From positions 23,065 to 87,064 of the forward strand of contig DXYF01000033.1 in the NCBI GenBank assembly GCA_019415945.1: 64,000 nt of DNA. The letters run 5' to 3'. A model generated the notes under the pieces. The model saw only the letters and a program-made list of their open reading frames with translations, was not told the DNA's origin and did no database searches. Both the position numbers and the translations under genes were made by a program. Source of the stretch: Clostridiales bacterium (lineage in GTDB: Bacteria; Bacillota; Clostridia; Oscillospirales; Acutalibacteraceae). Shown here piece after piece: positions 49,459 through 58,398 of the stretch; position 1 is the first letter of the stretch; every line of letters starts with the position of its first letter.

Positions 49459-49852
49459 TTTGGTAATCCTCCTATAATATGGTATATAGATATACGGCTG
49501 AGGCAAGGCATAAATATCCCGCCTTCATGTATAAGCCTACAAGCTATTATATCAAAGTTTGGCGTAAATAGCTATATTTTTTTGAAATTTTTTCTTATAA
49601 AAAACGAATATTTTTTTTATTAATATTGTATAAATCGTTTAAAATGAGATGTGATGTTGTTTTTTTGTAAAATTCTCTTGAAATTTGTATATTTTGTGCG
49701 ATAATAGTATTATCTGATAGTGTGCTTGACCTTTGAAAAATGTAAGGCTTTTTAACTAAGTTTGTGAGCCTTTGTTTTTTTGCTCTGTCATGCGGCAGGG
49801 TTAAATGTCAGCAAAGCGGCCGTAAGCGGCTGTCAAATAAAAGAGGTGCAAA
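49459..49852. other. Divergent intergenic region between ppdK and the GlmU-like gene
   Basis: It is AT-rich. A plus-strand promoter-like pair (TTGAAA near 49679, GATAAT near 49701) is followed by about 150 nt of leader. A short inverted repeat in AGCGGCCGTAAGCGGCTG near 49815-49832 precedes the ribosome site. No RNA gene or riboswitch was recognised. Confidence 0.45.
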
Positions 49853-50602
49853 ATGAGTAATTGTGCGATTATTCTTGCAGGCGGCGAAGGCAAGAGGATG
49901 AAGTCGGATAAGCCTAAGACTTTGTCTGAGGTTTTGGGAAAGCCGATGCTCATGTGGGTTATTTCTGCTTTAAAAAACGCAGGGATAGAGGACATATGCA
50001 TAGTAAAAGGTTTTAAAAAGGAATGTATTGATGAGTTTATTGCTTCGCTTGACTGCCCTGTTGAGAGCGTATATCAGGCAGAACGCCTGGGTACGGGTCA
50101 CGCTGTAATGATGGCAAAGGATTTTCTTAAAAGTCATGACGGCAATGTGGTTATACTAAACGGTGACGCTCCGTTTATGACAAGCGACACTATAATGAAA
50201 TCTTTAAAACAGCACACAAACAGCGGATGTGCTGCAACGGTAATTTCCGCAAAGGTAGATGATCCGACGGGATACGGACGGATTGTGCGTGATGAGCTCG
50301 GCAGCCTCAAGGCTATTGTTGAGCAAAAGGACGCTGATGATGAAACGCTGAAAATTAACGAGGTTAACTCGGGCGGATTTTGGTTTGACTGTCAGCTGCT
50401 GTTAACTGTTCTTGACAGAATAAAGTCCGATAACAACGCAAAGGAATACTATCTTCCCGATGCAATCAAGCTGCTTCTTTCGGACGGAAGAGCAGTCGGT
50501 GCATACACAGCAGAGTGCAGTGACACGGTGCTTGGTGCAAATGACCCTTCTCAGCTTGAGGAGCTTAATGAAATCGCAAGGAAAAAGGGATATTCCTGTT
50601 AA
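49853..50602 (+). CDS. GlmU-like uridyltransferase lacking the acetyltransferase domain
   Basis: This 249-residue nucleotidyltransferase has Ile-Ile-Leu-Ala-Gly-Gly-Glu-Gly-Lys-Arg-Met, the Leu-Gly-Thr-Gly-His-Ala-Val motif, the metal-binding Asn-Gly-Asp-Ala-Pro and Asn-Ser-Gly-Gly. This is the N-terminal domain of GlmU, which makes UDP-GlcNAc from GlcNAc-1-P and UTP. The C-terminal left-handed beta-helix acetyltransferase of the usual 450-residue enzyme is absent; the frame ends normally 59 bp before prs. The glmU-prs neighbourhood supports the assignment. Acetylation of GlcN-1-P must come from another protein. Confidence 0.85.
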   Translation: MSNCAIILAGGEGKRMKSDKPKTLSEVLGKPMLMWVISALKNAGIEDICIVKGFKKECIDEFIASLDCPVESVYQAERLGTGHAVMMAKDFLKSHDGNVVILNGDAPFMTSDTIMKSLKQHTNSGCAATVISAKVDDPTGYGRIVRDELGSLKAIVEQKDADDETLKINEVNSGGFWFDCQLLLTVLDRIKSDNNAKEYYLPDAIKLLLSDGRAVGAYTAECSDTVLGANDPSQLEELNEIARKKGYSC

Positions 50603-50661
50603 AAGGTTAATCGTTATTAATCATAAATAGTTCAGCAAATTATTTTAAAGGAGTTAATACA

Positions 50662-51621
50662 ATGAATTTTCACGGTAAGGACATCAAAATTTTCACCGGC
50701 AGTTCAAATGTTGATGTGGCTCAGGGTATCGCAGGATGTTTGGGTCTGCCGCTCGGAAAAAGCGACTGCACACAGTTTTCGGACGGCGAAATTTCTGTTT
50801 CACTTCACGAATCTGTCCGCGGCAGCGATTGCTTTGTTGTTCAGTCAACCTGCACGCCCGTTAATGACAATCTTATGGAAATGCTCATTATGATTGACGC
50901 TATGAAGCGTGCTTCGGCAGCAAGAATTACGGCAGTTATGCCTTATTTCGGCTATGCAAGACAGGACAGAAAGGCTAAGGCGAGAGATCCGATTTCAGCA
51001 AAGCTTTGTGCCGACATTATCACAAGTGCAGGTGCTGACCGTGTGCTTACAATGGATCTTCATGCTAATCAGATTCAGGGATTTTTTAATATCCCCGTTG
51101 ACCATCTCCACGGTGCCGCTCTCCTTGCAAACCACATGAGAGAAAAAATCGGAGGAAACACCGATGATTACATTGTAGTTTCTCCGGACCTCGGTTCTGT
51201 TACCCGTTCAAGAAACTTCGCTTCAAGAATCGGCACAGGTCTTGCAATCATTGATAAACGCAGACCAAAGGCAAATGTTTGCGAGGTTATGAACATTATC
51301 GGTGACGCAAGAGGCAAGAAAGTAATTCTGGTTGACGATATGATTGATACTGCCGGCACACTTTGCAACGCCGCAAACGCAATCGTTGAAAAGGGCGGTG
51401 CTACCGAGGTTTACGCCTGTGCAACACACGCAGTTCTTTCGGGCCCTGCTATAGAGAGAATCAAGAACAGTGCAATCAAAGAGGTAGTGCTCCTTGATAC
51501 AATCCCTGTTCCTGAAGAAAAGATGATTGACAAGTTTACAATTCTTCCCGTTGCTCCTACATTTGCAGAGGCTATTGCGAGAATTTACAACGACAAGCCG
51601 TTTACTCCTGCATTCGGCTGA
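50662..51621 (+). CDS. prs: Ribose-phosphate pyrophosphokinase
   Basis: Prs makes PRPP for nucleotide, His and Trp synthesis. Family motifs include Phe-Ser-Asp-Gly-Glu, Asp-Leu-His-Ala-Asn-Gln-Ile-Gln-Gly-Phe-Phe and the PRPP-binding Leu-Val-Asp-Asp-Met-Ile-Asp-Thr-Ala-Gly-Thr. The length of 319 residues is normal. AAAGGAG precedes the ATG. It follows the GlmU-like gene as in B. subtilis and is ended by a hairpin before pth. Confidence 0.98.
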   Translation: MNFHGKDIKIFTGSSNVDVAQGIAGCLGLPLGKSDCTQFSDGEISVSLHESVRGSDCFVVQSTCTPVNDNLMEMLIMIDAMKRASAARITAVMPYFGYARQDRKAKARDPISAKLCADIITSAGADRVLTMDLHANQIQGFFNIPVDHLHGAALLANHMREKIGGNTDDYIVVSPDLGSVTRSRNFASRIGTGLAIIDKRRPKANVCEVMNIIGDARGKKVILVDDMIDTAGTLCNAANAIVEKGGATEVYACATHAVLSGPAIERIKNSAIKEVVLLDTIPVPEEKMIDKFTILPVAPTFAEAIARIYNDKPFTPAFG

Positions 51622-51691
51622 TAATTTGCTTATTATAATTGAGTCAGCTTTTGACAAAATTTTTAGGTTATTTGAAATACAATATTAAAAC

Positions 51692-51720
51692 AAGCGGGTG
51701 CTTATGTTACCCGCTTATTT
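51692..51720 (+). terminator. Terminator of prs
   Basis: AAGCGGGT at 51692-51699 pairs with ACCCGCTT at 51709-51716, followed by ATTTTAATT. Confidence 0.75.
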
Positions 51721-51821
51721 TAATTATATAAATTGATGGCAATATCTGCGTTTAACGGACGCAGACTTTATATAAGGTTAACAGCGGTAAAAAGCTGTAT
51801 AAAAATAAATCGGTGGTAAAA

Positions 51822-52415
51822 ATGTTCGGAAAAAGTAAATTAGGAGGTTCGGTCGAATACCTTGTGGTAGGACTGGGAAACCCCGACAAAAAATATGAAA
51901 ATACCCGTCATAATGCAGGCTGGCTTGCACTTGATTATATAGCCGAAAAGTACGGCTGTAAAGTAAACAAAGTAAAGTACAAAAGCTTTGTAGGCGACTG
52001 TACAATCGGCGGTGCAAGGGTAATGCTTATGAAGCCGACCACATATATGAACAACAGCGGTCAGGCGGTTGTTGAAGCAATGAATTTTTACAAAATTCCG
52101 CCCGAGAAGGTGATTGTGATTTTTGATGATATATCGCTTGATGTCGGGAAAATGCGGATTCGCTCAAAGGGCAGCGACGGCGGACAAAAGGGAATGAGAA
52201 GCATAATATATCTTAGCGGAAGCGAAAATTTCCCGAGAATAAAAATCGGCATCGGAGCAAAACCGAACCCGCACTGGGATTTAGCTGACTGGGTGCTTTC
52301 AAAATTTACTGATGATGAGCTGAAAACTCTTGGCACGATGTTTGATAATGCGTCTAAGGCGGCAGAGCTTATTATTGAGGGAAAAACCGACAGAGCAATG
52401 AATATGTTTAATTAA
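51822..52415 (+). CDS. pth: Peptidyl-tRNA hydrolase
   Basis: Pth recycles tRNA from stalled peptidyl-tRNA. The 197-residue protein has Val-Gly-Leu-Gly-Asn-Pro (Asn), Thr-Arg-His-Asn-Ala-Gly (catalytic His), Lys-Pro-Thr-Thr-Tyr-Met-Asn and Phe-Asp-Asp. About ten N-terminal residues precede the usual start of the fold. ATG 51822 has a GGTGG site; GTG 51813 overlaps it. It lies just before mfd, the conserved pth-mfd pair. Confidence 0.96.
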   Translation: MFGKSKLGGSVEYLVVGLGNPDKKYENTRHNAGWLALDYIAEKYGCKVNKVKYKSFVGDCTIGGARVMLMKPTTYMNNSGQAVVEAMNFYKIPPEKVIVIFDDISLDVGKMRIRSKGSDGGQKGMRSIIYLSGSENFPRIKIGIGAKPNPHWDLADWVLSKFTDDELKTLGTMFDNASKAAELIIEGKTDRAMNMFN

Positions 52416-52480
52416 AAAGTAATATAAATAGTAAACAAACTTACAAACAACTGTAAATTGACAATGACAAGGACATAAAA

Positions 52481-55400
52481 ATGAACGGTAAAATGGATTT
52501 TATTGTTAATGTTCTGAAAAACTCACCTGCGTTTAAGTCGCTGTTAAAAAACGCTAAGGTAGGTAAATCGCTTTGCGTATCGGGACTTTCTGCAATTAAC
52601 AAGGCAAATATTATATATTCGCTGTGCCGCCTTAGGGGCGTCACGGCTTTTTGCGTTGCTTCCGACGAAAAGGAGGCACAGACCCTGTGCAACGACCTTT
52701 GCTGTATGGGACTTAGAGCGTGTGTGTATCCAGTGCGTGACTATAATTTTCTTGATTTTCAGAGCAAATCACACGAATATGAACACGCAAGGCTCAAGGT
52801 GCTTTTAAAGCTGATTGATAAGGAATGTGATGTGGTAATATCCTGCATAGATGCCGCAAGCCAGCTTACCGTCCCCAAAAAGGTACTTGAGGATTCCGCT
52901 GTCGTATTTGAGGAAGGGGCACAACTGCCGCTTGAAAAGGCGGTGCGTTCGCTGACGCTTTTAGGATACGAGCGTTTTGACGCAGTTGACGGAAACGGTC
53001 AGTTTTCGCTTAGAGGAGGAATCCTTGATTTCTTTATGCCTGATTCCGACTATCCTGTCAGAGCGGAGTTTTGGGGCGATGAAATTACCGATTTAAGCTA
53101 TTTTGACATCGAAACACAACGCCGATTTAAAAAGACGGGCAAAATAAAGCTTACTCCGTCGACAGAAATTATCATTGAAGACAAAAACGCCCTTGCCGAT
53201 AAAATTGTCCACAAGGCGGGTCTTTTACGCTCAAAAAACAGTGCAAAGGCAAAGGAAACGCTTTTGAGTGAAGCGGAGCTTATCAGAAACGGAGCACAAA
53301 TTTCAAATGCCGATAAATTTATAGGTCAAATTTATGATAAACCTGAATGCCTTTTTGACTATTTTGACCGAGATACGCTGTTTTTTGCGTCGGAGTTTGG
53401 CAACATAAGCGACAGAGGCAAGGCGATGGACTTCCAAAACACCGAAGCTTTAAAGCAGGGCTTTGAGGACGGCGTGCTTTGCCGTGGCTTTGACAGGTTT
53501 ACGCTTACCTTTAATGAGTGCGTTGATATTTTTAATGCACACGGTACAATAGTGCTTGAAAATTTTGTTCACGGAAGTTTGCCCGTAAATATTTCGGAAA
53601 TAATCAGCTTTTCCTCAAAACAGCTTAACCGCTGGAGCGGCTCTTACAAACAGCTGTCAGAGGATATTAAAGGACTTTTTACGCCGCAAAGCCGCGGCGT
53701 CATACTTGCAGGAACGGAAAAATCCGCAAAAAACCTTTGCGACAGCTTGCGTGAGGACGGATTCCCCGCTCAGCTGTGCGAAACTCTTGACGACGCAAAA
53801 AGCGGTGCTTTATATGTTCTAAAGGGTTCGCTCAGTGCGGGTTTTGAGCTTCCGGGCGAAAAGTTTTTCCTTATTACTTACGGTCAGATTGCTTCTATGC
53901 CCGATAAAAAGAAGCCGAAAAAATCTAAAAACGGACAGGAAATTTACAGCTTGTCCGAGCTGACGGCAGGCGATTATGTTGTTCACAGCGTTCACGGAAT
54001 AGGCATTTTCGGCGGAATAAGAAAGATTGATACTCACGGCATTACAAAGGATTATATCAAAATCGACTACGCAAAGGGCGATGTGCTGTATGTGCCTGTA
54101 ACTCAGCTTGATATGGTTGCAAAGTATATCGGCCCCCATGAAAATACAAGCGTAAAACTCAGCCGACTTGGTTCGCAGGATTGGCAAAAGGCAAAAGCGA
54201 GGGTAAAATCGTCAGTAAAAGATATTGCCAAGGAGCTTATCGCTCTGTATTCGGCAAGAATGAAGGCAAAGGGCTTTGCGTTTTCAAAAGATAACGAATG
54301 GCAAAGAGATTTTGAGATGAGCTTTGAGTATGAGGAAACTCCCGATCAGCTTCGCTGCTGTGATGAAATTAAGCACGATATGGAGCGAACAGCCCCCATG
54401 GACAGACTTCTGTGCGGCGATGTCGGATTCGGCAAAACGGAGGTTGCGTTAAGGGCGGCGTTTAAGTGCGTTGCGGATTCAAAGCAATGTGCCCTGCTCT
54501 GCCCGACAACAATTCTTGCTTGGCAGCACTACCAGACGGTTACAAAACGATTTGAGGGGTACCCGATAAGAGTTGAGCTGCTCTCACGCTTTCGCACTGC
54601 AAAGCAGCAAAAGGAAATACTGTTAAAGCTTAAACGCGGCGAAATTGATATGATAGTGGGAACTCACCGTCTTGTTCAAAAGGATGTTGAATTTCGTGAC
54701 CTGGGACTTGCAATAATAGACGAGGAGCAGAGGTTCGGAGTTGCCCAAAAGGAGAGATTCAAGGAGCTTTGCAAAAATGTAGATGTGCTCACTCTTTCCG
54801 CAACCCCTATACCGAGAACGCTTAACATGGCGATGAGCGGTCTGCGTGATATGAGCGTAATCGAAGAAGCTCCTCAAAACCGTCAGCCGGTGCAAACCTA
54901 TGTGCTTGAGCATGATGACGCAGTTATAAACGAGGCGATAAGGCGGGAGCTTCGCCGAGGCGGTCAGGTTTTTTATCTTCACAACAATGTTGAAACTATA
55001 TCGTCAAAGGCAAGCAAAATTCTTGAGGCTGTGCCGGAAGCAAAAATTGCAATCGGTCACGGCAAAATGAAAGAAAACGAGCTTGGCGAGGTATGGCGAA
55101 AAATGCTTGAGCAGGAGGTCGATGTGCTTGTCTGCACAACGATAATCGAAACAGGCGTTGACCTGCCTAACGCAAACACGCTGATTATAGAGAATGCCGA
55201 CTGTATGGGACTTTCGCAGCTGCATCAGCTGAGGGGAAGAGTCGGCAGAAGCTCACGCAGAGCGTACGCGTACTTTACTTTCAGAAAAAGCAAGGTGCTT
55301 ACGGAAATTCAGCAAAAACGCCTTGCGGCTATCAGAGAATTTACCGAGTTCGGAAGCGGATTTAAGATTGCAATGCGGGATCTTGAGCTTCGAGGTGCAG

Positions 55401-55939
55401 GCAATATTATGGGAGCTCAGCAGCACGGTCATATGGAGTCGGTGGGCTATGATATGTATTTAAAACTGCTTGCCGAGGCTGTGAGTGAGGAGCGTGGCGA
55501 AGAAAATCATAGCAGAGAGCTTGACTGCCTTATTGATATTTCCGTTGACGCACATATTCCCGAAAGCTATATTGAAAGTCTTACACTGAGGCTTGATATT
55601 TACAGAAGAATTGCAGATATAAGAAGCGTTGAGGACAGCGAGGATGTCAAGGATGAGCTTCGTGACAGATTCGGAGAACTGCCCGAGTCGGTTTTGGGGC
55701 TTATTGATATTGCTCTTGTCAGAAACAAGGCAAATTCAATGGGAATATTTGAGATAAGGCAAAACGAAAACTCTGTTCTGCTTTATGTCAATGAAATTAA
55801 ATCCCCGCAGGTTGCAGACCTTCTTATTGCACTCAACGGAAAGGCTGTGCTTTGTTCGGGAACAAAGCCGTATCTTTCGGTGAAATGCAGGGACGGAGTG
55901 CCTGTGCTTGATATGCTGAAGAGTATTTTTAAGATTTAG
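52481..55939 (+). CDS. mfd: Transcription-repair coupling factor Mfd
   Basis: Mfd removes stalled RNA polymerase and recruits UvrA. The 1152-residue protein has the UvrB-homology N-domain (1 to about 350), the RNAP-interaction domain (about 480-560, Tyr-Val-Val-His-Ser-Val-His-Gly-Ile-Gly), and RecG-like helicase motifs with Walker A Gly-Asp-Val-Gly-Phe-Gly-Lys-Thr (about 645) and Asp-Glu-Glu-Gln-Arg-Phe-Gly (about 746). The TRCF C-terminal domain ends the protein. It works with uvrC located elsewhere in this window. Normal length; secure. Confidence 0.98.
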   Translation: MNGKMDFIVNVLKNSPAFKSLLKNAKVGKSLCVSGLSAINKANIIYSLCRLRGVTAFCVASDEKEAQTLCNDLCCMGLRACVYPVRDYNFLDFQSKSHEYEHARLKVLLKLIDKECDVVISCIDAASQLTVPKKVLEDSAVVFEEGAQLPLEKAVRSLTLLGYERFDAVDGNGQFSLRGGILDFFMPDSDYPVRAEFWGDEITDLSYFDIETQRRFKKTGKIKLTPSTEIIIEDKNALADKIVHKAGLLRSKNSAKAKETLLSEAELIRNGAQISNADKFIGQIYDKPECLFDYFDRDTLFFASEFGNISDRGKAMDFQNTEALKQGFEDGVLCRGFDRFTLTFNECVDIFNAHGTIVLENFVHGSLPVNISEIISFSSKQLNRWSGSYKQLSEDIKGLFTPQSRGVILAGTEKSAKNLCDSLREDGFPAQLCETLDDAKSGALYVLKGSLSAGFELPGEKFFLITYGQIASMPDKKKPKKSKNGQEIYSLSELTAGDYVVHSVHGIGIFGGIRKIDTHGITKDYIKIDYAKGDVLYVPVTQLDMVAKYIGPHENTSVKLSRLGSQDWQKAKARVKSSVKDIAKELIALYSARMKAKGFAFSKDNEWQRDFEMSFEYEETPDQLRCCDEIKHDMERTAPMDRLLCGDVGFGKTEVALRAAFKCVADSKQCALLCPTTILAWQHYQTVTKRFEGYPIRVELLSRFRTAKQQKEILLKLKRGEIDMIVGTHRLVQKDVEFRDLGLAIIDEEQRFGVAQKERFKELCKNVDVLTLSATPIPRTLNMAMSGLRDMSVIEEAPQNRQPVQTYVLEHDDAVINEAIRRELRRGGQVFYLHNNVETISSKASKILEAVPEAKIAIGHGKMKENELGEVWRKMLEQEVDVLVCTTIIETGVDLPNANTLIIENADCMGLSQLHQLRGRVGRSSRRAYAYFTFRKSKVLTEIQQKRLAAIREFTEFGSGFKIAMRDLELRGAGNIMGAQQHGHMESVGYDMYLKLLAEAVSEERGEENHSRELDCLIDISVDAHIPESYIESLTLRLDIYRRIADIRSVEDSEDVKDELRDRFGELPESVLGLIDIALVRNKANSMGIFEIRQNENSVLLYVNEIKSPQVADLLIALNGKAVLCSGTKPYLSVKCRDGVPVLDMLKSIFKI

Positions 55940-56001
55940 TCGGTTTTTGAAATATAAACGATAAATTTGATTAAATTTTTTGATAAAAATTTGATAAAAT
56001 A

Positions 56002-56030
56002 TAGACAATAACGAATTTTTTGTGTATAAT
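56002..56030 (+). promoter_or_regulatory. Promoter of the PrsA-like lipoprotein gene
   Basis: TAGACA at 56002-56007 and TATAAT at 56025-56030 with a 17-bp spacer; the leader is about 90 nt. Confidence 0.65.
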
Positions 56031-56128
56031 TATCAAGTACGCATACTGTGAAAGTGTTTCATGTGTGCATAAGCAGTGCGGTATACCGTGCTGTCAATGC
56101 TATTTTTAAACAAGGACGGTATTAAAAT

Positions 56129-57316
56129 ATGAAACCAAATGTAAAAATCGGGTCATTTATTTTAGCAATGATTATGGTACTTTCCGTTGTTATTGTTTCG
56201 GGATGTACTCCGATAAATCTTAACAAGGAATGGTCTTACAGAGCAGGTGACAAAGAGCTTGCAATAGGTGTTTATATCTATTCGCTTGATACTGCGTATC
56301 AGCAGGCAAAAACTTACGCTTCAGAGCTTGAGGATTATGATGAAACATCTGATTCATGGCTTGATATGGAAATTACCGATGATGACGGTAATAAGGAGGT
56401 AGCGAGCAAGTGGATTAAGGATCAGGCAAAGACAATGTGCCTGACATATCTTGTTCTTGATGAACAGCTTGAGAAAGAAAATGTTGAGATTCCCGAGGCT
56501 TCTATTGCTTCTGCAGACGAGCAGGCAGAGACCTACTGGAATGTAGGACAGTATGCCGATTACGGTTATTTTATGCCTATGAGCGAAGACTTGGAACCAT
56601 ACGGCATTTCGCTTGAAAGCTTTGCTTATTGCTCAACAGAGTACAGCGTTAAGTATCAGGCACTCTTTGACAAGCTCTACAAAGAGGGCGGTTCAAAAGA
56701 GGTTACAAATGAAGAGCTCTCTGAGTATTTCAGCGATAATTACACTGATTACAGCTACTTTACCGTAAATCTTTACACAGCTTCAACCGATGAAACAGGT
56801 GCGTCGACTAATGTGGCTATGTCTGAAGAAGAGGCAAAGAAAGTTACCGACGAAATCGACGGATATGTTAAACAAGTAAACGGCGGCACATCGTACGATG
56901 ATGTTGTGGCAAAGTATATGGAAGCAAACGAAGTTGAGTCCGACCCCTCTGTTTCCAATATAGAAAACCTTGAAAACAGCTCGCTCGGTGATGAGGTCAA
57001 GGACGCACTTAAAGAGCTTGACAACAACAAGGCAACTGCCGTAAAAGTAGGCAGCGGCGAGAGTGCTGTTTACTACTTTATTTACAAGAGAGATATTAAC
57101 GATGCTAAGGCAGATTATCTTGCAGATGAAAACAACAGTGCAGGTGTTCTTGCTTCTATGAAAGGCGATGAATTTGCCGACTATTTGGAAGGCTTGACAG
57201 AGGAGCTTAAGTACGAGGAGAACACATCGGTAATAGATAAATACGATCCTAAGATGTTCTTTGTTCCTGTAGAGCCGACTACTGCTTCCGAAGAGAGTGC
57301 AGAAAGCGAACAGTAA
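56129..57316 (+). CDS. PrsA/SurA-like foldase lipoprotein
   Basis: The signal peptide ends in the lipobox Val-Ser-Gly-Cys (Cys at residue 26). The helical body with Glu-rich segments and a central parvulin-like stretch (Tyr-Asp-Asp-Val-Val-Ala-Lys-Tyr near residues 256-263) matches PrsA-type extracytoplasmic foldases, whose genes often follow mfd in Bacillota. A canonical rotamase core is not obvious, so chaperone activity without isomerase activity is possible. The 395-residue protein ends in a Ser/Glu-rich tail. It probably helps fold the many secreted proteins encoded nearby. Confidence 0.78.
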   Translation: MKPNVKIGSFILAMIMVLSVVIVSGCTPINLNKEWSYRAGDKELAIGVYIYSLDTAYQQAKTYASELEDYDETSDSWLDMEITDDDGNKEVASKWIKDQAKTMCLTYLVLDEQLEKENVEIPEASIASADEQAETYWNVGQYADYGYFMPMSEDLEPYGISLESFAYCSTEYSVKYQALFDKLYKEGGSKEVTNEELSEYFSDNYTDYSYFTVNLYTASTDETGASTNVAMSEEEAKKVTDEIDGYVKQVNGGTSYDDVVAKYMEANEVESDPSVSNIENLENSSLGDEVKDALKELDNNKATAVKVGSGESAVYYFIYKRDINDAKADYLADENNSAGVLASMKGDEFADYLEGLTEELKYEENTSVIDKYDPKMFFVPVEPTTASEESAESEQ

Positions 57317-57346
57317 TTTCGATTTTTATCGGAGAAAGGAGTTTGT

Positions 57347-58177
57347 ATGAGCAGACTCACAAAGCTTGTTACAGTTTTATTGATATTTGTTTTGGCAATT
57401 TCAATTATAACGGCAACTGCCTTTGCAGTGGATTTGGACGGCGATGGTATTGATGACGATATTGTGGTAACAGACCCTCCGGTGCCGGTTGAAACAACGA
57501 TTTATGTTGAGCCGACTTATGCTACCGAATATGTTCCGGCAACTGAGCCGACTTACTATGAGCCGGAGACAGAGCCTTACTACGAACCTGAAACCGAGCC
57601 GATTGTGACAGAGCCGTACTATGACGATTGGTATGATGACTCAAATGACGATCAACAAAGCTCCGACTTGTATGTAGGCGGCGGTCAAACTTATATACCG
57701 CCTCAAAGCACTGCTCCGTCAGCATCACTTTACGATGCAAATACAAATATGGATGACAGCGTTTTGTCAAGCAATGACTGGAAAGATATTTCGTCGAGCC
57801 TGAAAAACGCAAGCAATGACGGAAATGATTCCGATGATTTTAGCTTTATCAAAAATAATGACAGCACATCCGATAACGGTGAATGGATGCTCTACGGCGG
57901 AATAATTTGTCTGCTTTTGAGTGCTGCCGGTATTGCTTATGTAATTTATTCGACTGTCAGCAAGAAAAATAAGCTGTCAAAGGGTGCTAATAACAGGCAG
58001 TATGCTTATGCAGGCAATGCACGACGCGGCACATCTGATAAATACGATGACGGATATCAGTCAAGTGTGAATAAAAAAAGGCAGATTGACAGAAGCAGGC
58101 GTTTTGATACTGCCGATGTAAGGCTGCCCAAATCATCGGGTAATCGTTATAAAAATAACGGTAAGCGTTATAAATAA
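57347..58177 (+). CDS. Secreted single-pass protein with acidic Pro/Thr/Tyr repeats
   Basis: This 276-residue protein begins with a signal peptide (about 1-27). A motif Asp-Leu-Asp-Gly-Asp-Gly-Ile-Asp-Asp-Asp (29-38) resembles calcium-binding loops of thrombospondin type 3 or dockerin type. A repeat region Glu-Pro-Glu-Thr-Glu-Pro-Tyr-Tyr follows (about 60-90), then a Ser/Asn/Asp-rich spacer, a transmembrane helix (about 183-203) and a basic cytoplasmic tail of about 70 residues rich in Arg, Lys, Asn and Tyr. The first gene upstream is the PrsA-like lipoprotein, 30 bp away. The function is not recognised. Confidence 0.75.
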   Translation: MSRLTKLVTVLLIFVLAISIITATAFAVDLDGDGIDDDIVVTDPPVPVETTIYVEPTYATEYVPATEPTYYEPETEPYYEPETEPIVTEPYYDDWYDDSNDDQQSSDLYVGGGQTYIPPQSTAPSASLYDANTNMDDSVLSSNDWKDISSSLKNASNDGNDSDDFSFIKNNDSTSDNGEWMLYGGIICLLLSAAGIAYVIYSTVSKKNKLSKGANNRQYAYAGNARRGTSDKYDDGYQSSVNKKRQIDRSRRFDTADVRLPKSSGNRYKNNGKRYK

Positions 58178-58200
58178 AAAGTGTTGACTAAATACAGTAA

Positions 58201-58236
58201 AAAGCGGAAGCCAAAGTGCTTCCGCTTTAGTTTTTT
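58201..58236 (+). terminator. Terminator after the secreted protein gene
   Basis: AAAGCGGAAG at 58201-58210 pairs with CTTCCGCTTT at 58219-58228, followed by AGTTTTTT. Confidence 0.88.
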
Positions 58237-58339
58237 AAAGTTTGGTTCGCAAAACAGAACCTTTTTATTTATCTTTACAACTCAAACTCATTACTAATGT
58301 GAATTTTAAATGGTAAATAAATCTATTGCAGACAGAGTG

Positions 58340-58368
58340 TTGAAATATGTCATAATATTGCTTATAAT
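58340..58368 (+). promoter_or_regulatory. Promoter of the LtaS-like gene
   Basis: TTGAAA at 58340-58345 and TATAAT at 58363-58368 with a 17-bp spacer; the gene starts about 30 bp later. Confidence 0.75.
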
Positions 58369-58398
58369 ATATAAAATTAATTTTTGCAGGTACATTGT

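Noticed and set aside
49459..49852. Possible riboswitch in the leader of the GlmU-like gene
   Set aside because: I could not match any known riboswitch or glmS-type core; only a short inverted repeat is visible.
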